Shown: positions 9,206 to 16,572, counted from the stretch's first letter. The stretch: DNA of 64,000 nt from Halomonas sp. 'Soap Lake #6' (GCF_003031405.1 NZ_CP020469.1:1860001-1924000), one strand, 5' to 3'. Made by a program: numbers and translations. Notes: generated by a model from the sequence alone, not told the origin.

Positions 9206-9263
9206 GAAAAGCCGCACATACTACCGAAAGGTACTACACGATGCGAGCACCTAACATGCGGCT
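9206..9263 (-). promoter_or_regulatory. Structured leader upstream of pbuG
   Basis: On the minus strand AGCCGCA (from 9263) pairs with TGCGGCT (ending 9210), which is followed by TTTTCT. Inside, TAGTACC-TTTC-GGTAGTA forms a second hairpin with one mismatch. A further GCGAG/CTCGC hairpin lies just upstream. The outer stem plus T-run looks like a weak terminator or attenuator about 50 bases before the start codon. It does not match the purine riboswitch core. Confidence 0.4.
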
Positions 9264-9319
9264 GGCTAAAGCGAGGAGATTACTCGCCACGTAATGGCTA
9301 GCAAACTTCAAGCCACAAA

Positions 9320-9335
9320 CTAACCGATCGGTCAA
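9320..9335. promoter_or_regulatory. RutR-like operator candidate upstream of pbuG
   Basis: Minus-strand TTGACCGATCGGTTAG has 10 of 14 defined positions of TTGACCANNTGGTCAA, with a core ACCGATCGGT palindrome. It shares TTGACCGA with the site at 26378-26393. Confidence 0.35.
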
Positions 9336-9354
9336 ATGGCCGACAAATTAATAC

Positions 9355-9981
9355 CTATTGACGGCTTGCCAACACACGCTCCACAGTTTCTACAATTACT
9401 TGGGTTTGCGGATCAATTTCAATATTGACCAGATCACCAAGCAACCGCTCTCTTAACATGGTACGAGACAGTGTCTCAGGAATTAAATTAACGCTGAACT
9501 CAAGCCCAGTCCCGTTTGTCTCTGGCCGTACATCACCAACGGTCAAGCTAATCCCATCTACTCCGATGTACCCTTTCTCAAACACAAAGCGGCTAACCTT
9601 TTCAGGTAACGAAAACCATAAGCGTCGATTGTTGGGCGCTTCTTCAATAGCCACTACTTTCGCCATACAGATGATATGGCCTGACATAGAGTGCCCCCCA
9701 ATCTCATCACCAAACCGTGCGGCACGCTCTATATTGACGCACTGCCCCGGTAATATTGCACCAAGATTAGTCAACCTTAGCGTTTCGCGCATTAGATCAA
9801 AGCTAACGTTCTCACCATCGATTGCTGTCACTGTTAAACAAACACCGTTATGTGCAACCGATGCGCCAATCGCCAACCCCTCACGAAGCTCGTCAGAGAG
9901 CGCCACCACATGGGTGCGGAACTGCTCAAGCTCGCGCACTTCGACCACTGCTGCAGTACCCTGCACAATGCCAGTAAACAT
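9355..9981 (-). CDS. ribE: Riboflavin synthase, alpha chain
   Basis: A 208-residue enzyme that dismutates two 6,7-dimethyl-8-ribityllumazines into riboflavin. The N-terminus is MFTGIVQG. The two lumazine-binding repeats show SVAHNGVCLTV (41-51) and its partner VDGISLTVGDV (about 146-156), plus GGHSMSGHI. AAGGAGTGGCGAT precedes the ATG. No other rib gene adjoins. A MITE-like element begins only 33 bp upstream of the start codon, so the promoter must lie in that gap, within the element, or beyond it. I see no FMN riboswitch. Confidence 0.94.
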   Translation of the reverse strand: MFTGIVQGTAAVVEVRELEQFRTHVVALSDELREGLAIGASVAHNGVCLTVTAIDGENVSFDLMRETLRLTNLGAILPGQCVNIERAARFGDEIGGHSMSGHIICMAKVVAIEEAPNNRRLWFSLPEKVSRFVFEKGYIGVDGISLTVGDVRPETNGTGLEFSVNLIPETLSRTMLRERLLGDLVNIEIDPQTQVIVETVERVLASRQ

Positions 9982-10014
9982 ATCGCCACTCCTTATTGAG
10001 ACGCTAATAATTAG

Positions 10015-10170
10015 GAAGCCTCTGATTAACGTTATGAGCGCAGGCCAGACAAGGCAAAAATCAACGAAAAAGCGCAGTTTACAGGTTGTAAATGAGCATT
10101 TTGATCGGACTCGCGCACGAGGCGATTTTTAACGCAGTATGGTCAAGCGCAATAGTTAATCAGAGGTTTC
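10015..10170. mobile_element. MITE-like element with 16-bp terminal inverted repeats
   Basis: The left end GAAGCCTCTGATTAAC and the right end (inverted) GAAACCTCTGATTAAC match at 15 of 16 bases. The 156-bp body has no convincing reading frame of its own. It is flanked on both sides by TTAG (10011-10014 and 10171-10174), as expected of a 4-bp target duplication. TTAG fits the YTAR duplications I recall for IS701-family elements, but that relationship is inference. No transposase is in the window. Confidence 0.65.
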
Positions 10171-10174
10171 TTAG

Positions 10175-10395
10175 GTTCATTTACGCATGAAAATTCGCGT
10201 AAGCTTACTACTAATACGCCCGTTTTGTGCAGGCACCGGCTTCAACAACATGCTTATGACCCGCCGCGTAAAATGCTTTTTTGCTGCCAACCAACGCTCG
10301 GCTGACTAAAAACAGAGCACAACACTGAAAAAAGAGCCAAAAATAGATTAAATTTCCATTTAAAGCCCTACAAACATGAAATCGAATGGTTCTGA
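10175..10395. other. Intergenic stretch without recognised gene
   Basis: Between the MITE and the metN promoter I see no credible coding frame. The frames present are short, lack ribosome sites and resemble nothing known to me. If ribE is transcribed from beyond the MITE, its original promoter could be here. Confidence 0.4.
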
Positions 10396-10424
10396 TTGAC
10401 AAAAGCACTCCCCATCTTTAGACT
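10396..10424 (+). promoter_or_regulatory. Sigma-70 promoter of the metNIQ leader
   Basis: TTGACA (10396-10401), a 17-bp spacer, then TAGACT (10419-10424). The predicted start, near 10431, lies about ten bases before the riboswitch aptamer. Confidence 0.65.
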
Positions 10425-10441
10425 TTCGCCGCAAATGTAAT

Positions 10442-10511
10442 GACGCCGATTTGTACCCAGATTGCGGGCGTCCACCAAGCCTTTGGCGTGGTGAAGTGCA
10501 GCTAAAAGGGT
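10442..10511 (+). ncRNA. SAM-II-type riboswitch controlling metNIQ
   Basis: The layout matches the SAM-II aptamer, an H-type pseudoknot that binds S-adenosylmethionine. P1 pairs GACGCC (10442-10447) with GGCGTC (10467-10472). The loop carries GATTTGTACCC and ATTGC, as in the family pattern GATTTAACC...ATTGC. The 3' strand reads AGTGCAGCTAAAAGGGT, close to the family's ATGTAGCTAAAAAGGG. GGGT (10508-10511) can pair with ACCC (10455-10458) to close the pseudoknot. An additional hairpin, CACCAAGCC-TTT-GGCGTGGTG (10473-10493), is inserted between P1 and the 3' strand. A promoter precedes it and a terminator follows. SAM-V, a related fold, is the alternative. Confidence 0.75.
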
Positions 10512-10526
10512 GTGTCCAGCGTTGAT

Positions 10527-10554
10527 GGCCACCCGAAAGGGTGGCCTTTTTTTT
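10527..10554 (+). terminator. Intrinsic terminator (riboswitch expression platform)
   Basis: GGCCACCC-GAAA-GGGTGGCC followed by eight T, ending 66 bp before the metN start. An 8-bp GC-rich stem inside the leader of the operon it precedes implies attenuation, with SAM binding upstream expected to favour termination. Its GGGT could also compete for the aptamer's ACCC. Confidence 0.85.
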
Positions 10555-10620
10555 ATTCCTCACCCTGCTCCTGCCTCCTCGCACTCTTCCATCTTCGGCC
10601 TACAATCGAAGGCAGACGCT

Positions 10621-11664
10621 ATGATTGAGCTTAGCAACGTCAGTAAAACCTATGGCAGCGGTAAAAGCGCCGTTTTTGCTTTAAAAGAAGTTAATTTAAC
10701 AATACCTAAAGGCACCATTCACGGTGTCATTGGCCTATCCGGCGCAGGAAAGTCGACGCTAATTCGCTGCGTCAATCTTCTAGAGCGCCCGACAAGCGGC
10801 AGCGTTACGGTGGACGGTCAGGAAATGACCCTATTGAAACGCTCTGAATTAAATCAGGCACGCCATCGTATTGGCATGATTTTTCAGCACTTTAATTTGC
10901 TGACTACACGCACAGTGTTTGACAACGTTGCGCTGCCGCTGGAACTCATGGGGCAGAAACGCGGCGCTATCAAAGAGCGCATTTTACCGCTACTAGAGAT
11001 GGTTGGCTTAGCAGATAAAGCACAACAGTACCCGGCCCAGCTTTCTGGAGGGCAAAAACAACGTGTTGCTATTGCTCGCGCCTTAGCTAGCAAGCCCAAC
11101 GTATTGTTGTGTGATGAAGCCACTTCCGCCCTCGACCCACAAACGACGGGCTCCATTCTCGAACTGCTAAGAAGTATTAATCAGCAGTTGGGTATTACCA
11201 TTTTGCTGATTACCCATGAAATGGAAGTAGTGAAGTCTATTTGCCACCGGGTTAGCTTAATCTCAGATGGCAAATTAGTTGAAGATGCCGAAGTGGGCGA
11301 CTTCTTCACTGCGCCCACCACTCAGCTAGGCCGAGAGTTTCTTAATGATTTCTTGCAGCTCAGCCCACCAAAAGAGCTAATAGAGCGCCTAAGCGACACA
11401 CCAGGCGAGCATACCCACCCAGTGGTACGGCTAACCTTCTCAGGAGATGCAGTGTCTACACCGCTCATCTCGCGCCTTGCCCGTGAGTGCAGTGTTGATG
11501 TGAGCATCTTGCAAGCTAAAGTCGAATCTATCCAAGACCGCACACTAGGCCTAATGATTGCTGAGCTGTTAGGCACCCCCGCTCAAACCCAGAAAGCCAT
11601 GGCTTATTTGGAAGCACACCAATTACAGGTAGAGGTACTCGGTCATGTCCAGCGCAATGTTTAA
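10621..11664 (+). CDS. metN: Methionine ABC transporter, ATP-binding subunit
   Basis: A 347-residue ATPase energising methionine import. Walker A GLSGAGKST is at 38-46, the signature LSGGQKQRVAIARAL from 141, and Walker B VLLCDEATSALDP from 161, with H-loop LLITHEMEVV. From about residue 265 a C-terminal NIL domain follows (VVRLTFSGDAVSTPLISRLA), the methionine-binding regulatory domain that shuts the transporter when cytoplasmic methionine is high. The start is chosen at ATG after GAAGG; an upstream in-frame start would lie inside the terminator. It overlaps metI by 20 bp. Confidence 0.96.
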   Translation: MIELSNVSKTYGSGKSAVFALKEVNLTIPKGTIHGVIGLSGAGKSTLIRCVNLLERPTSGSVTVDGQEMTLLKRSELNQARHRIGMIFQHFNLLTTRTVFDNVALPLELMGQKRGAIKERILPLLEMVGLADKAQQYPAQLSGGQKQRVAIARALASKPNVLLCDEATSALDPQTTGSILELLRSINQQLGITILLITHEMEVVKSICHRVSLISDGKLVEDAEVGDFFTAPTTQLGREFLNDFLQLSPPKELIERLSDTPGEHTHPVVRLTFSGDAVSTPLISRLARECSVDVSILQAKVESIQDRTLGLMIAELLGTPAQTQKAMAYLEAHQLQVEVLGHVQRNV

Positions 11665-12298
11665 CCTTATTTTACAGGCCACGCTGGATACGCTCTATAT
11701 GGTGGCCATCTCAGGAGTAATCTCAACGCTGATCGGTTTACCGCTCGGGGTCATGCTATACGCTACACGCCCACGGCAAATCTTAGCCATGCCGGTACTC
11801 AACCAAGTGCTAGGTATTATCACCAACATTGGGCGCTCCATCCCCTTTATCATACTAATGGTAGCGATCATTCCTTTCACCCGCATGCTAGTGGGCACTT
11901 CTATTGGCATCAATGCTGCTTCGGTGCCGCTAACCATTGCAGCGATTCCTTTTGTTGCGCGATTAATAGAAGGGGCGCTTAACGAGATATCTCCTGGACT
12001 GATAGAGTCGGCGCAATCCATGGGAGCAACTCCTTGGCAAATTATTTGCAAGGTGCTCATCCCCGAAGCAAGAGGCGGTATTATCACGGGTTTAACGATC
12101 ACCCTTGTGACCCTCGTTAGCTATTCAGCCATGGCAGGTGCCGTTGGCGGCGGCGGCCTCGGCGACCTTGGTATTCGCTATGGCTATAATCGCTTCAACC
12201 CCACCATCATGCTTATTACCGTCATCATTCTGGTCGTGATGGTGCAAGGTTTCCAAAGTCTAGGTGATTACTTGGTGCGCAAAAGCGATCGCAAATAA
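11645..12298 (+). CDS. metI: Methionine ABC transporter, permease subunit
   Basis: A 217-residue inner-membrane permease with about five transmembrane helices. The EAA coupling motif reads GALNEISPGLIESAQSMGATPWQII and contacts MetN. NIGRSIPFIILMVAIIPFTRMLVGTSIG is typical of MetI. The C-terminus GGGGLGDLGIRYGYNRFN matches the conserved family end. The start lies inside metN, indicating translational coupling; a second ATG four codons later is possible. Confidence 0.95.
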   Translation: MSSAMFNLILQATLDTLYMVAISGVISTLIGLPLGVMLYATRPRQILAMPVLNQVLGIITNIGRSIPFIILMVAIIPFTRMLVGTSIGINAASVPLTIAAIPFVARLIEGALNEISPGLIESAQSMGATPWQIICKVLIPEARGGIITGLTITLVTLVSYSAMAGAVGGGGLGDLGIRYGYNRFNPTIMLITVIILVVMVQGFQSLGDYLVRKSDRK

Positions 12299-12401
12299 TC
12301 ATGCATAGCCACCACTCAAATATAACCAAAACGCATTAGACATTCGTTTTTTATTACCTCATTATTGACTCAACTTTGCACAACGCTTTCGGAGAAATGC
12401 T

Positions 12402-13193
12402 ATGAAAAAAGTGATTATCGGCAGCCTCACAGCACTTGCCTTAGCTATTAATGTTGCCAACGCTGAGACACGCACTATCAAAATGGGCACCGTCGCAGGC
12501 CCAGAAACAGAAGTAATGGAAGTAGCGGCTCGAATTGCTAAAGAAGAGTTCGGCCTGAACGTCGAGATTATTGAGTTCACCGATTATGTCACCCCCAATG
12601 CTGCCTTAGCCGACGGCAGCCTCGATGCCAACGCTTATCAGCACGAGCCATACTTGCAGGCCATGGTCAATGATCGTGGTTACGATCTCGCCATTGCAGG
12701 CTACACGTTCGTTTACCCCATTGGCGCTTATTCCGAGAAGTACGACAATATCGACGACCTGCCGAATGGCGCGCAAATCGCATTGCCCAATGATCCATCT
12801 AACGAAGGGCGTGCGCTAATTCTTATGCACAACAAGGGGCTAATCACGCTTAACGACCCTAGCAACCTGGAAGCAACACCCATTGATATTGCAGAGAACC
12901 CGCGCAATTTCCGCTTCCGCGAAATTGAAGCAGCACAACTGCCCCGCGTTTTGCCTGATGTCGACCTTGCCTTCATCAATAACACCTTTGCCCAGCCAGC
13001 CGGCCTTCACTTGGATGACGCACTAATTAAAGAAGGCCCGGAGTCCCCCTACGTTAACTTGATTGCCGTACGTGGAGGCGATGAGGATCGCGAAGAAATC
13101 CGTCAACTAGTGGATGCTTACCAGCGCGATGAAGTTATCGAGAAAGCCGAAGAACTGTTTAAAGGCGCCGCAGTTCCTGGCTGGATTGAGTAA
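12402..13193 (+). CDS. metQ: Methionine-binding periplasmic protein MetQ
   Basis: A 263-residue NlpA-family substrate-binding protein. A signal peptide runs to about residue 22 (ALALAINVANA), and the mature protein begins ETRTIKMGTVAGPE. Family motifs include VEIIEFTDYVTPNAAL, DANAYQHEPYL, IALPNDPSNEGRALILM and LAFINNTFA. There is no lipobox cysteine, so unlike E. coli MetQ it should be a free periplasmic protein cut by signal peptidase I. GGAG lies seven bases before the start. A 103-bp gap follows metI; no terminator is visible there, so it probably shares the riboswitch-controlled transcript. Confidence 0.94.
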   Translation: MKKVIIGSLTALALAINVANAETRTIKMGTVAGPETEVMEVAARIAKEEFGLNVEIIEFTDYVTPNAALADGSLDANAYQHEPYLQAMVNDRGYDLAIAGYTFVYPIGAYSEKYDNIDDLPNGAQIALPNDPSNEGRALILMHNKGLITLNDPSNLEATPIDIAENPRNFRFREIEAAQLPRVLPDVDLAFINNTFAQPAGLHLDDALIKEGPESPYVNLIAVRGGDEDREEIRQLVDAYQRDEVIEKAEELFKGAAVPGWIE

Positions 13194-13220
13194 TCGCAAT
13201 ACGGCACTTGCACTTAACTA

Positions 13221-13258
13221 ACATCAGGCCAGCCTTAGGGCTGGCCTGATGTGTTTTA
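13221..13258 (+). terminator. Intrinsic terminator after metQ
   Basis: A 14-bp perfect stem, ACATCAGGCCAGCC / GGCTGGCCTGATGT, with a TTAG loop, followed by GTTTTAT from the stem end. It separates the riboswitch-controlled metNIQ transcript from msrC. Confidence 0.85.
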
Positions 13259-13273
13259 TACTTAGGAACTAAA

Positions 13274-13753
13274 ATGGCTAACGTGGACTACTCACTGCTC
13301 AACCGCCAACTAGAATCGCTGCTGGATACTCGCGACTGGCTCACCAATAGCGCCCAAACCTGCGCGTTCATTTATCACGCCATTGATAAACTCAATTGGG
13401 TAGGCTTCTACCTTCAGCGCCAGCCCGACATACTTAGTCTCGGCCCTTTTCAGGGCAAACCAGCGTGTCACCCTATTCCCTTTAGCAAAGGAGTATGCGG
13501 TGCTGCCGCACGCCAGCAAGCTACCCAGCGCATTGATGATGTACACGCTATCACCGACCATATTGCTTGCGATGCTGCATCGCTCTCCGAATTGGTTATT
13601 CCGATTGTGGTAGGCAACACACTGTGGGGAGTTCTCGATCTAGACAGCCCTCAATACGCACGCTTCAGCCAAGAAGACCAAGCCGGCATTGAAGCCTTAG
13701 TCGCCACATTTATTCGCCACACTGACCTCCCCCACGCCCTCCAGAGCAGCTAG
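13274..13753 (+). CDS. msrC: Free methionine-(R)-sulfoxide reductase, GAF domain
   Basis: A 159-residue GAF-domain enzyme that reduces free Met-R-sulfoxide. The three family cysteines are Cys65 (GKPAC), Cys75 (KGVCGAAA) and Cys99 (HIACDAAS). WVGFYL, SELVIPI and GVLDLDSPQYARF complete the pattern. AGGA lies six bases before the ATG. It sits immediately after metNIQ, so uptake and repair of free methionine are neighbours, although the strong terminator gives msrC separate transcription. Confidence 0.93.
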   Translation: MANVDYSLLNRQLESLLDTRDWLTNSAQTCAFIYHAIDKLNWVGFYLQRQPDILSLGPFQGKPACHPIPFSKGVCGAAARQQATQRIDDVHAITDHIACDAASLSELVIPIVVGNTLWGVLDLDSPQYARFSQEDQAGIEALVATFIRHTDLPHALQSS

Positions 13754-13801
13754 TGCAAGCTATTTTTGTACAGACTTTTTTGTACAAGCTTTTTTGCATA
13801 C

Positions 13802-13835
13802 AAAAAAACGCCCCATGCAGTGCATGGGGCGTTTT
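13802..13835. terminator. Bidirectional terminator between msrC and tRNA-Val
   Basis: AACGCCCCATGCA / TGCATGGGGCGTT hairpin with seven A on the left and TTTT on the right. It can end msrC rightwards and the tRNA-Val transcript leftwards; the longer T-run favours the tRNA side. Confidence 0.8.
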
Positions 13836-13845
13836 AGCATATTCT

Positions 13846-13922
13846 TGGTAGGACCAGGCGGATTTGAACCGCCGACCTCCACGATGTCAACGTGGCGCTC
13901 TAACCAACTGAGCTATGGTCCT
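13846..13922 (-). tRNA. tRNA-Val (anticodon GAC), copy 1
   Basis: A 77-nt cloverleaf. The acceptor AGGACCA pairs with TGGTCCT, the D arm is GCTC/GAGC, the anticodon stem CCACG/CGTGG holds loop TTGACAT, and the T arm is GGCGG-TTCAAAT-CCGCC. CCA is encoded. Identical to copy 2. Confidence 0.96.
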
Positions 13923-13983
13923 AAAATATTTTTACATGCAGTTTCACACGCAAACTCTCATATGAAACTGTTAAACACAGCCA

Positions 13984-14024
13984 AATGGTTACACATAATT
14001 GGCCTAATGGTTACACATAATTGG
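13984..14024. repeat. 19-bp direct repeat between the tRNA-Val genes
   Basis: AATGGTTACACATAATTGG occurs at 13984-14002 and again at 14006-14024 with a 22-bp period. The second copy runs into the 3' end of tRNA copy 2. It is probably a small local duplication. Confidence 0.85.
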
Positions 14025-14098
14025 TAGGACCAGGCGGATTTGAACCGCCGACCTCCACGATGTCAACGTGGCGCTCTAACCAACTGAGCTATGGTCCT
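14022..14098 (-). tRNA. tRNA-Val (anticodon GAC), copy 2
   Basis: Same 77-nt sequence as copy 1, with CCA encoded. It is the first gene of the tandem pair, directly after a good promoter, and the two are presumably processed from one precursor. Confidence 0.96.
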
Positions 14099-14116
14099 GC
14101 TGTGCAACGGATGCGT

Positions 14117-14144
14117 ATTCTACGGCTTTGTGGCTGAATTGCAA
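14117..14144 (-). promoter_or_regulatory. Promoter of the tRNA-Val pair
   Basis: Minus strand: TTGCAA, a 16-bp spacer, then TAGAAT. The -10 ends about 18 bases before the tRNA 5' end. Confidence 0.6.
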
Positions 14145-14418
14145 GCAATTTCCACTCCTAACAACGTCGCCTCTCTACGAGTAACGCCACACCATGCCTT
14201 AAAAAGAAAATACTGCGGTTTGAGCCATTTAACTCTGAGCACTTGACGAGCCATGGTCCCTGTCTACCAAGGCCCTTCCCCCAGCATATGGACACCAAAT
14301 ACCCCAAGCCAGCGAGGAAGAGCACTCTGTAACCAATGAGGCTATCAAACAAGGCTATCAAGCAAGGCAAACAAGAAAAGCTGCTTAACTAGCTTTGCAC
14401 TGTCAGCGCTTCAAGTAG
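14145..14418. other. Intergenic stretch between tRNA-Val promoter and fumC end
   Basis: I see no credible gene. A 70-codon frame on the minus strand has no ribosome site and no recognisable protein pattern. No strong T-tailed hairpin for fumC is apparent. Confidence 0.4.
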
Positions 14419-15795
14419 CTACTGTGGCACACCACCCTTGGTAAGTACGGCTGGGTCAAGCAAGCGCTCAAGTGTCGCTCGATCTAGCTCCGTCTCCTCT
14501 TCAGCCACATCAATCACTGGCCTGCCAGCCTGATAAGCTTTCTTAGCAATAGCCGCAGCAGCGTTATAGCCAATAACACTATTAAGGGCAGTGACCAAAA
14601 TAGGGTTACGCGCCAATGGCCCCAACAGATTTTCCTCACGCACCTTAAAGGTTGCAATCGCACGGTCGGCAAGCAAAATAGCCGTATTACTCATTAAAGT
14701 AATCGATGTAAGTAGATTTGATGCCACTAGCGGTAGCATAACATTGAGCTGAAAGTTACCACTTTGGCCCGCCACCGTAATGGCTGCATCAAGCCCTATT
14801 ACCTGGGCCGCAGCCTGAGCCGCCGATTCAGGAATAACCGGGTTTACTTTTCCAGGCATAATAGAGCTACCCGGCTGCAGCGCTTCCAGCTCAATTTCAC
14901 CCAGTCCAGCCAGTGGCCCCGAGTTCATCCAGCGTAAGTCATTAGCAATTTTCATAATGACGCAAGCTAACCCTTTAAGTTGACCCGATAACTCCACGGC
15001 AGCATCTTGCGAAGCCAGGCTGGCAAAAAAACTATCATTGGGTACAAAGGTTAAACCCGTTTGCTGACTAAGCTCGTTTGCCATTTTCTCGGCAAACCCT
15101 TCAGGGGCATTAATCCCCGTGCCAACGGCCGTACCCCCTTGCGCTAGCCGACATAGCCGCCCCATCGCACTGTCAAATCGCTCAATGGCTTGATTTACCT
15201 GACTGGACCATGCACCCAACTCCTGATCCATACGCAGCGGCATAGCATCCATCAAATGAGTGCGACCAGTTTTTACTACATGGGCTAGCTCTTTCGCCCG
15301 CTGATCGATCGCAGCACGCAACCTAAGTAAGGCTGGGCGTAGCGAACCATCTAATGCAATAGCAGCAGCAAGATGAATCGCCGTGGGTATGACATCATTA
15401 CTCGACTGCCCCATATTGACATGATCATTAGGGGTTACCTCGACACCTTCACGGCTAGCTAAGGTAGCCAGCACCTCATTCACATTCATGTTAGTGGAAG
15501 TGCCAGAGCCGGTTTGATAAATATCCACAGGAAAATGTTCATCGTGCTGGCCATCAATTACTGCCTGCGCAGCTTTTTCTATCGCGCCTGCTCGCTTTTC
15601 ATCTAACAGGCCCAACTGATGATTAACCCTCGCGGCAGCTAGCTTTATACGCGCAACTGCATGAATAAAAGCAGCAGGCAAGGGCGTTCCAGAGACTGGG
15701 AAATTATTTATCGCGCGCTGGGTCTGGGCACCATAAAGAGCGTTGGCCGGAACCTCTAACTCCCCCATACTGTCATGCTCTTTACGCATATTCAT
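14419..15795 (-). CDS. fumC: Fumarate hydratase, class II
   Basis: A 458-residue oxygen-stable fumarase that interconverts fumarate and malate in the TCA cycle. The signature GSSIMPGKVNP carries the catalytic serine loop. GRTHLMDAMPLR holds the conserved histidine, and TGSGTSTNMNVNEV, NDHVNMGQSSND and GTAVGTGINAP are typical. The start is the ATG six bases after AGGAGA; a longer TTG frame would include the ribosome site and is rejected. It stands alone, as its neighbours are a tRNA pair and a divergent phasin gene. Confidence 0.95.
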   Translation of the reverse strand: MNMRKEHDSMGELEVPANALYGAQTQRAINNFPVSGTPLPAAFIHAVARIKLAAARVNHQLGLLDEKRAGAIEKAAQAVIDGQHDEHFPVDIYQTGSGTSTNMNVNEVLATLASREGVEVTPNDHVNMGQSSNDVIPTAIHLAAAIALDGSLRPALLRLRAAIDQRAKELAHVVKTGRTHLMDAMPLRMDQELGAWSSQVNQAIERFDSAMGRLCRLAQGGTAVGTGINAPEGFAEKMANELSQQTGLTFVPNDSFFASLASQDAAVELSGQLKGLACVIMKIANDLRWMNSGPLAGLGEIELEALQPGSSIMPGKVNPVIPESAAQAAAQVIGLDAAITVAGQSGNFQLNVMLPLVASNLLTSITLMSNTAILLADRAIATFKVREENLLGPLARNPILVTALNSVIGYNAAAAIAKKAYQAGRPVIDVAEEETELDRATLERLLDPAVLTKGGVPQ

Positions 15796-15954
15796 TAGCA
15801 CTCTCCTTTTGGGCAAATAGCAAATTGATAGCCAAACACTCGCCTACGCTGTTCGTCGCTCTAAACTGCCGTAGCTTTAACCTAGTCGACCCTCTCGGTT
15901 AGGTAAACACGAAATTGAGAAAAAACTAATACAATATTCACTTAAGTCGGTATG

Positions 15955-16002
15955 CAATTAGTACCATACTCAATTAGTACCATATTCAATTAGTACGGTG
16001 CT
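15955..16002. repeat. Three 16-bp direct repeats upstream of the phasin gene
   Basis: CAATTAGTACCATACT, CAATTAGTACCATATT and CAATTAGTACGGTGCT follow each other without spacing in the fumC-phasin divergent region. The spacing of about 1.5 helical turns and the position suggest iterated regulator sites, but no regulator is known. Confidence 0.7.
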
Positions 16003-16027
16003 CACCCAATGTAAGATGAGTCAAATG

Positions 16028-16066
16028 TTGCACTGCACAAAACCACCTGTTATGCTGCAACGCATG
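16028..16066. promoter_or_regulatory. TGCA-rich stretch upstream of the phasin gene
   Basis: TTGCACTGCACAA and ATGCTGCAACGCATG occur 12 bp apart, about 130-170 bp before the phasin start. PhaR-type regulators of phasins bind TGC/GCA-rich sites, so this is a guess at such an operator. Confidence 0.25.
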
Positions 16067-16197
16067 ATCATCAACATCAGCTGCGGTGAACGCTTTGCAT
16101 GAAACCGCTGCTGAACCAGCAACACCAGTTGGCACTGCCTAAAGCACACCAGCATTAGCATGACCAATTAGTGAGCAACGGCACAGGAGTGTTTATT

Positions 16198-16572
16198 ATG
16201 CGTACTTTCAACACCAATGAAATGAACCAGCAGTTTGATAACTTTTTTATGGCACCTGTTCGTGCCTATGCAGCACTAAGTATTGATTATTCAGAAAAGC
16301 TGCTGAATGCACAATTAGATGCTAACAAAGCCTATGTTGATACAGGCATTGCTCAAATACGTCAGCTGTTAAGCGTAAAAGATGCTGATGGTCTTCGCAG
16401 TTATATGGAAGGTCAGCAGAAAGTTGCTAAAGACTTGGCTGAGCGCGTTAAAGGCGACGCGGATAAAGTCGTTTCTCTGCAGCAAGACTTTTTACAAAAA
16501 AGCCAAAAGCTTACCGAAGAGAATGTAAAACAGGCCCAAGCAGCTGCCAGCAAAATGAGCAAAACTGCTTAA
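16198..16572 (+). CDS. Phasin family protein (PHB granule surface)
   Basis: A 124-residue, almost entirely helical, cysteine-free protein of the phasin_2 type. It has the usual order: an N-terminal FDNFFMAPVRAYAALSIDYSEKLLNAQLDANKAY, a central helix with LLSVKDADGLRSYMEGQQKVAKDLAER, and an Ala/Lys/Gln-rich tail. Phasins coat polyhydroxyalkanoate granules, limiting their size and exposure. The start follows AGGAG by eight bases; a longer in-frame start lacks this. Iterated repeats lie about 200 bp upstream. No PHA synthase is in the window. Confidence 0.85.
   Translation: MRTFNTNEMNQQFDNFFMAPVRAYAALSIDYSEKLLNAQLDANKAYVDTGIAQIRQLLSVKDADGLRSYMEGQQKVAKDLAERVKGDADKVVSLQQDFLQKSQKLTEENVKQAQAAASKMSKTA

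Noticed and set aside
9159..9354. Classical purine riboswitch upstream of pbuG
   Set aside because: No three-way-junction core or its conserved loop segments; only unrelated hairpins are seen.
9982..10200. FMN riboswitch upstream of ribE
   Set aside because: The sequence is the MITE-like element and lacks the conserved RFN box segments.
14158..14370. 70-codon minus-strand frame between tRNA-Val and fumC
   Set aside because: No ribosome site, no recognisable protein; most likely chance.
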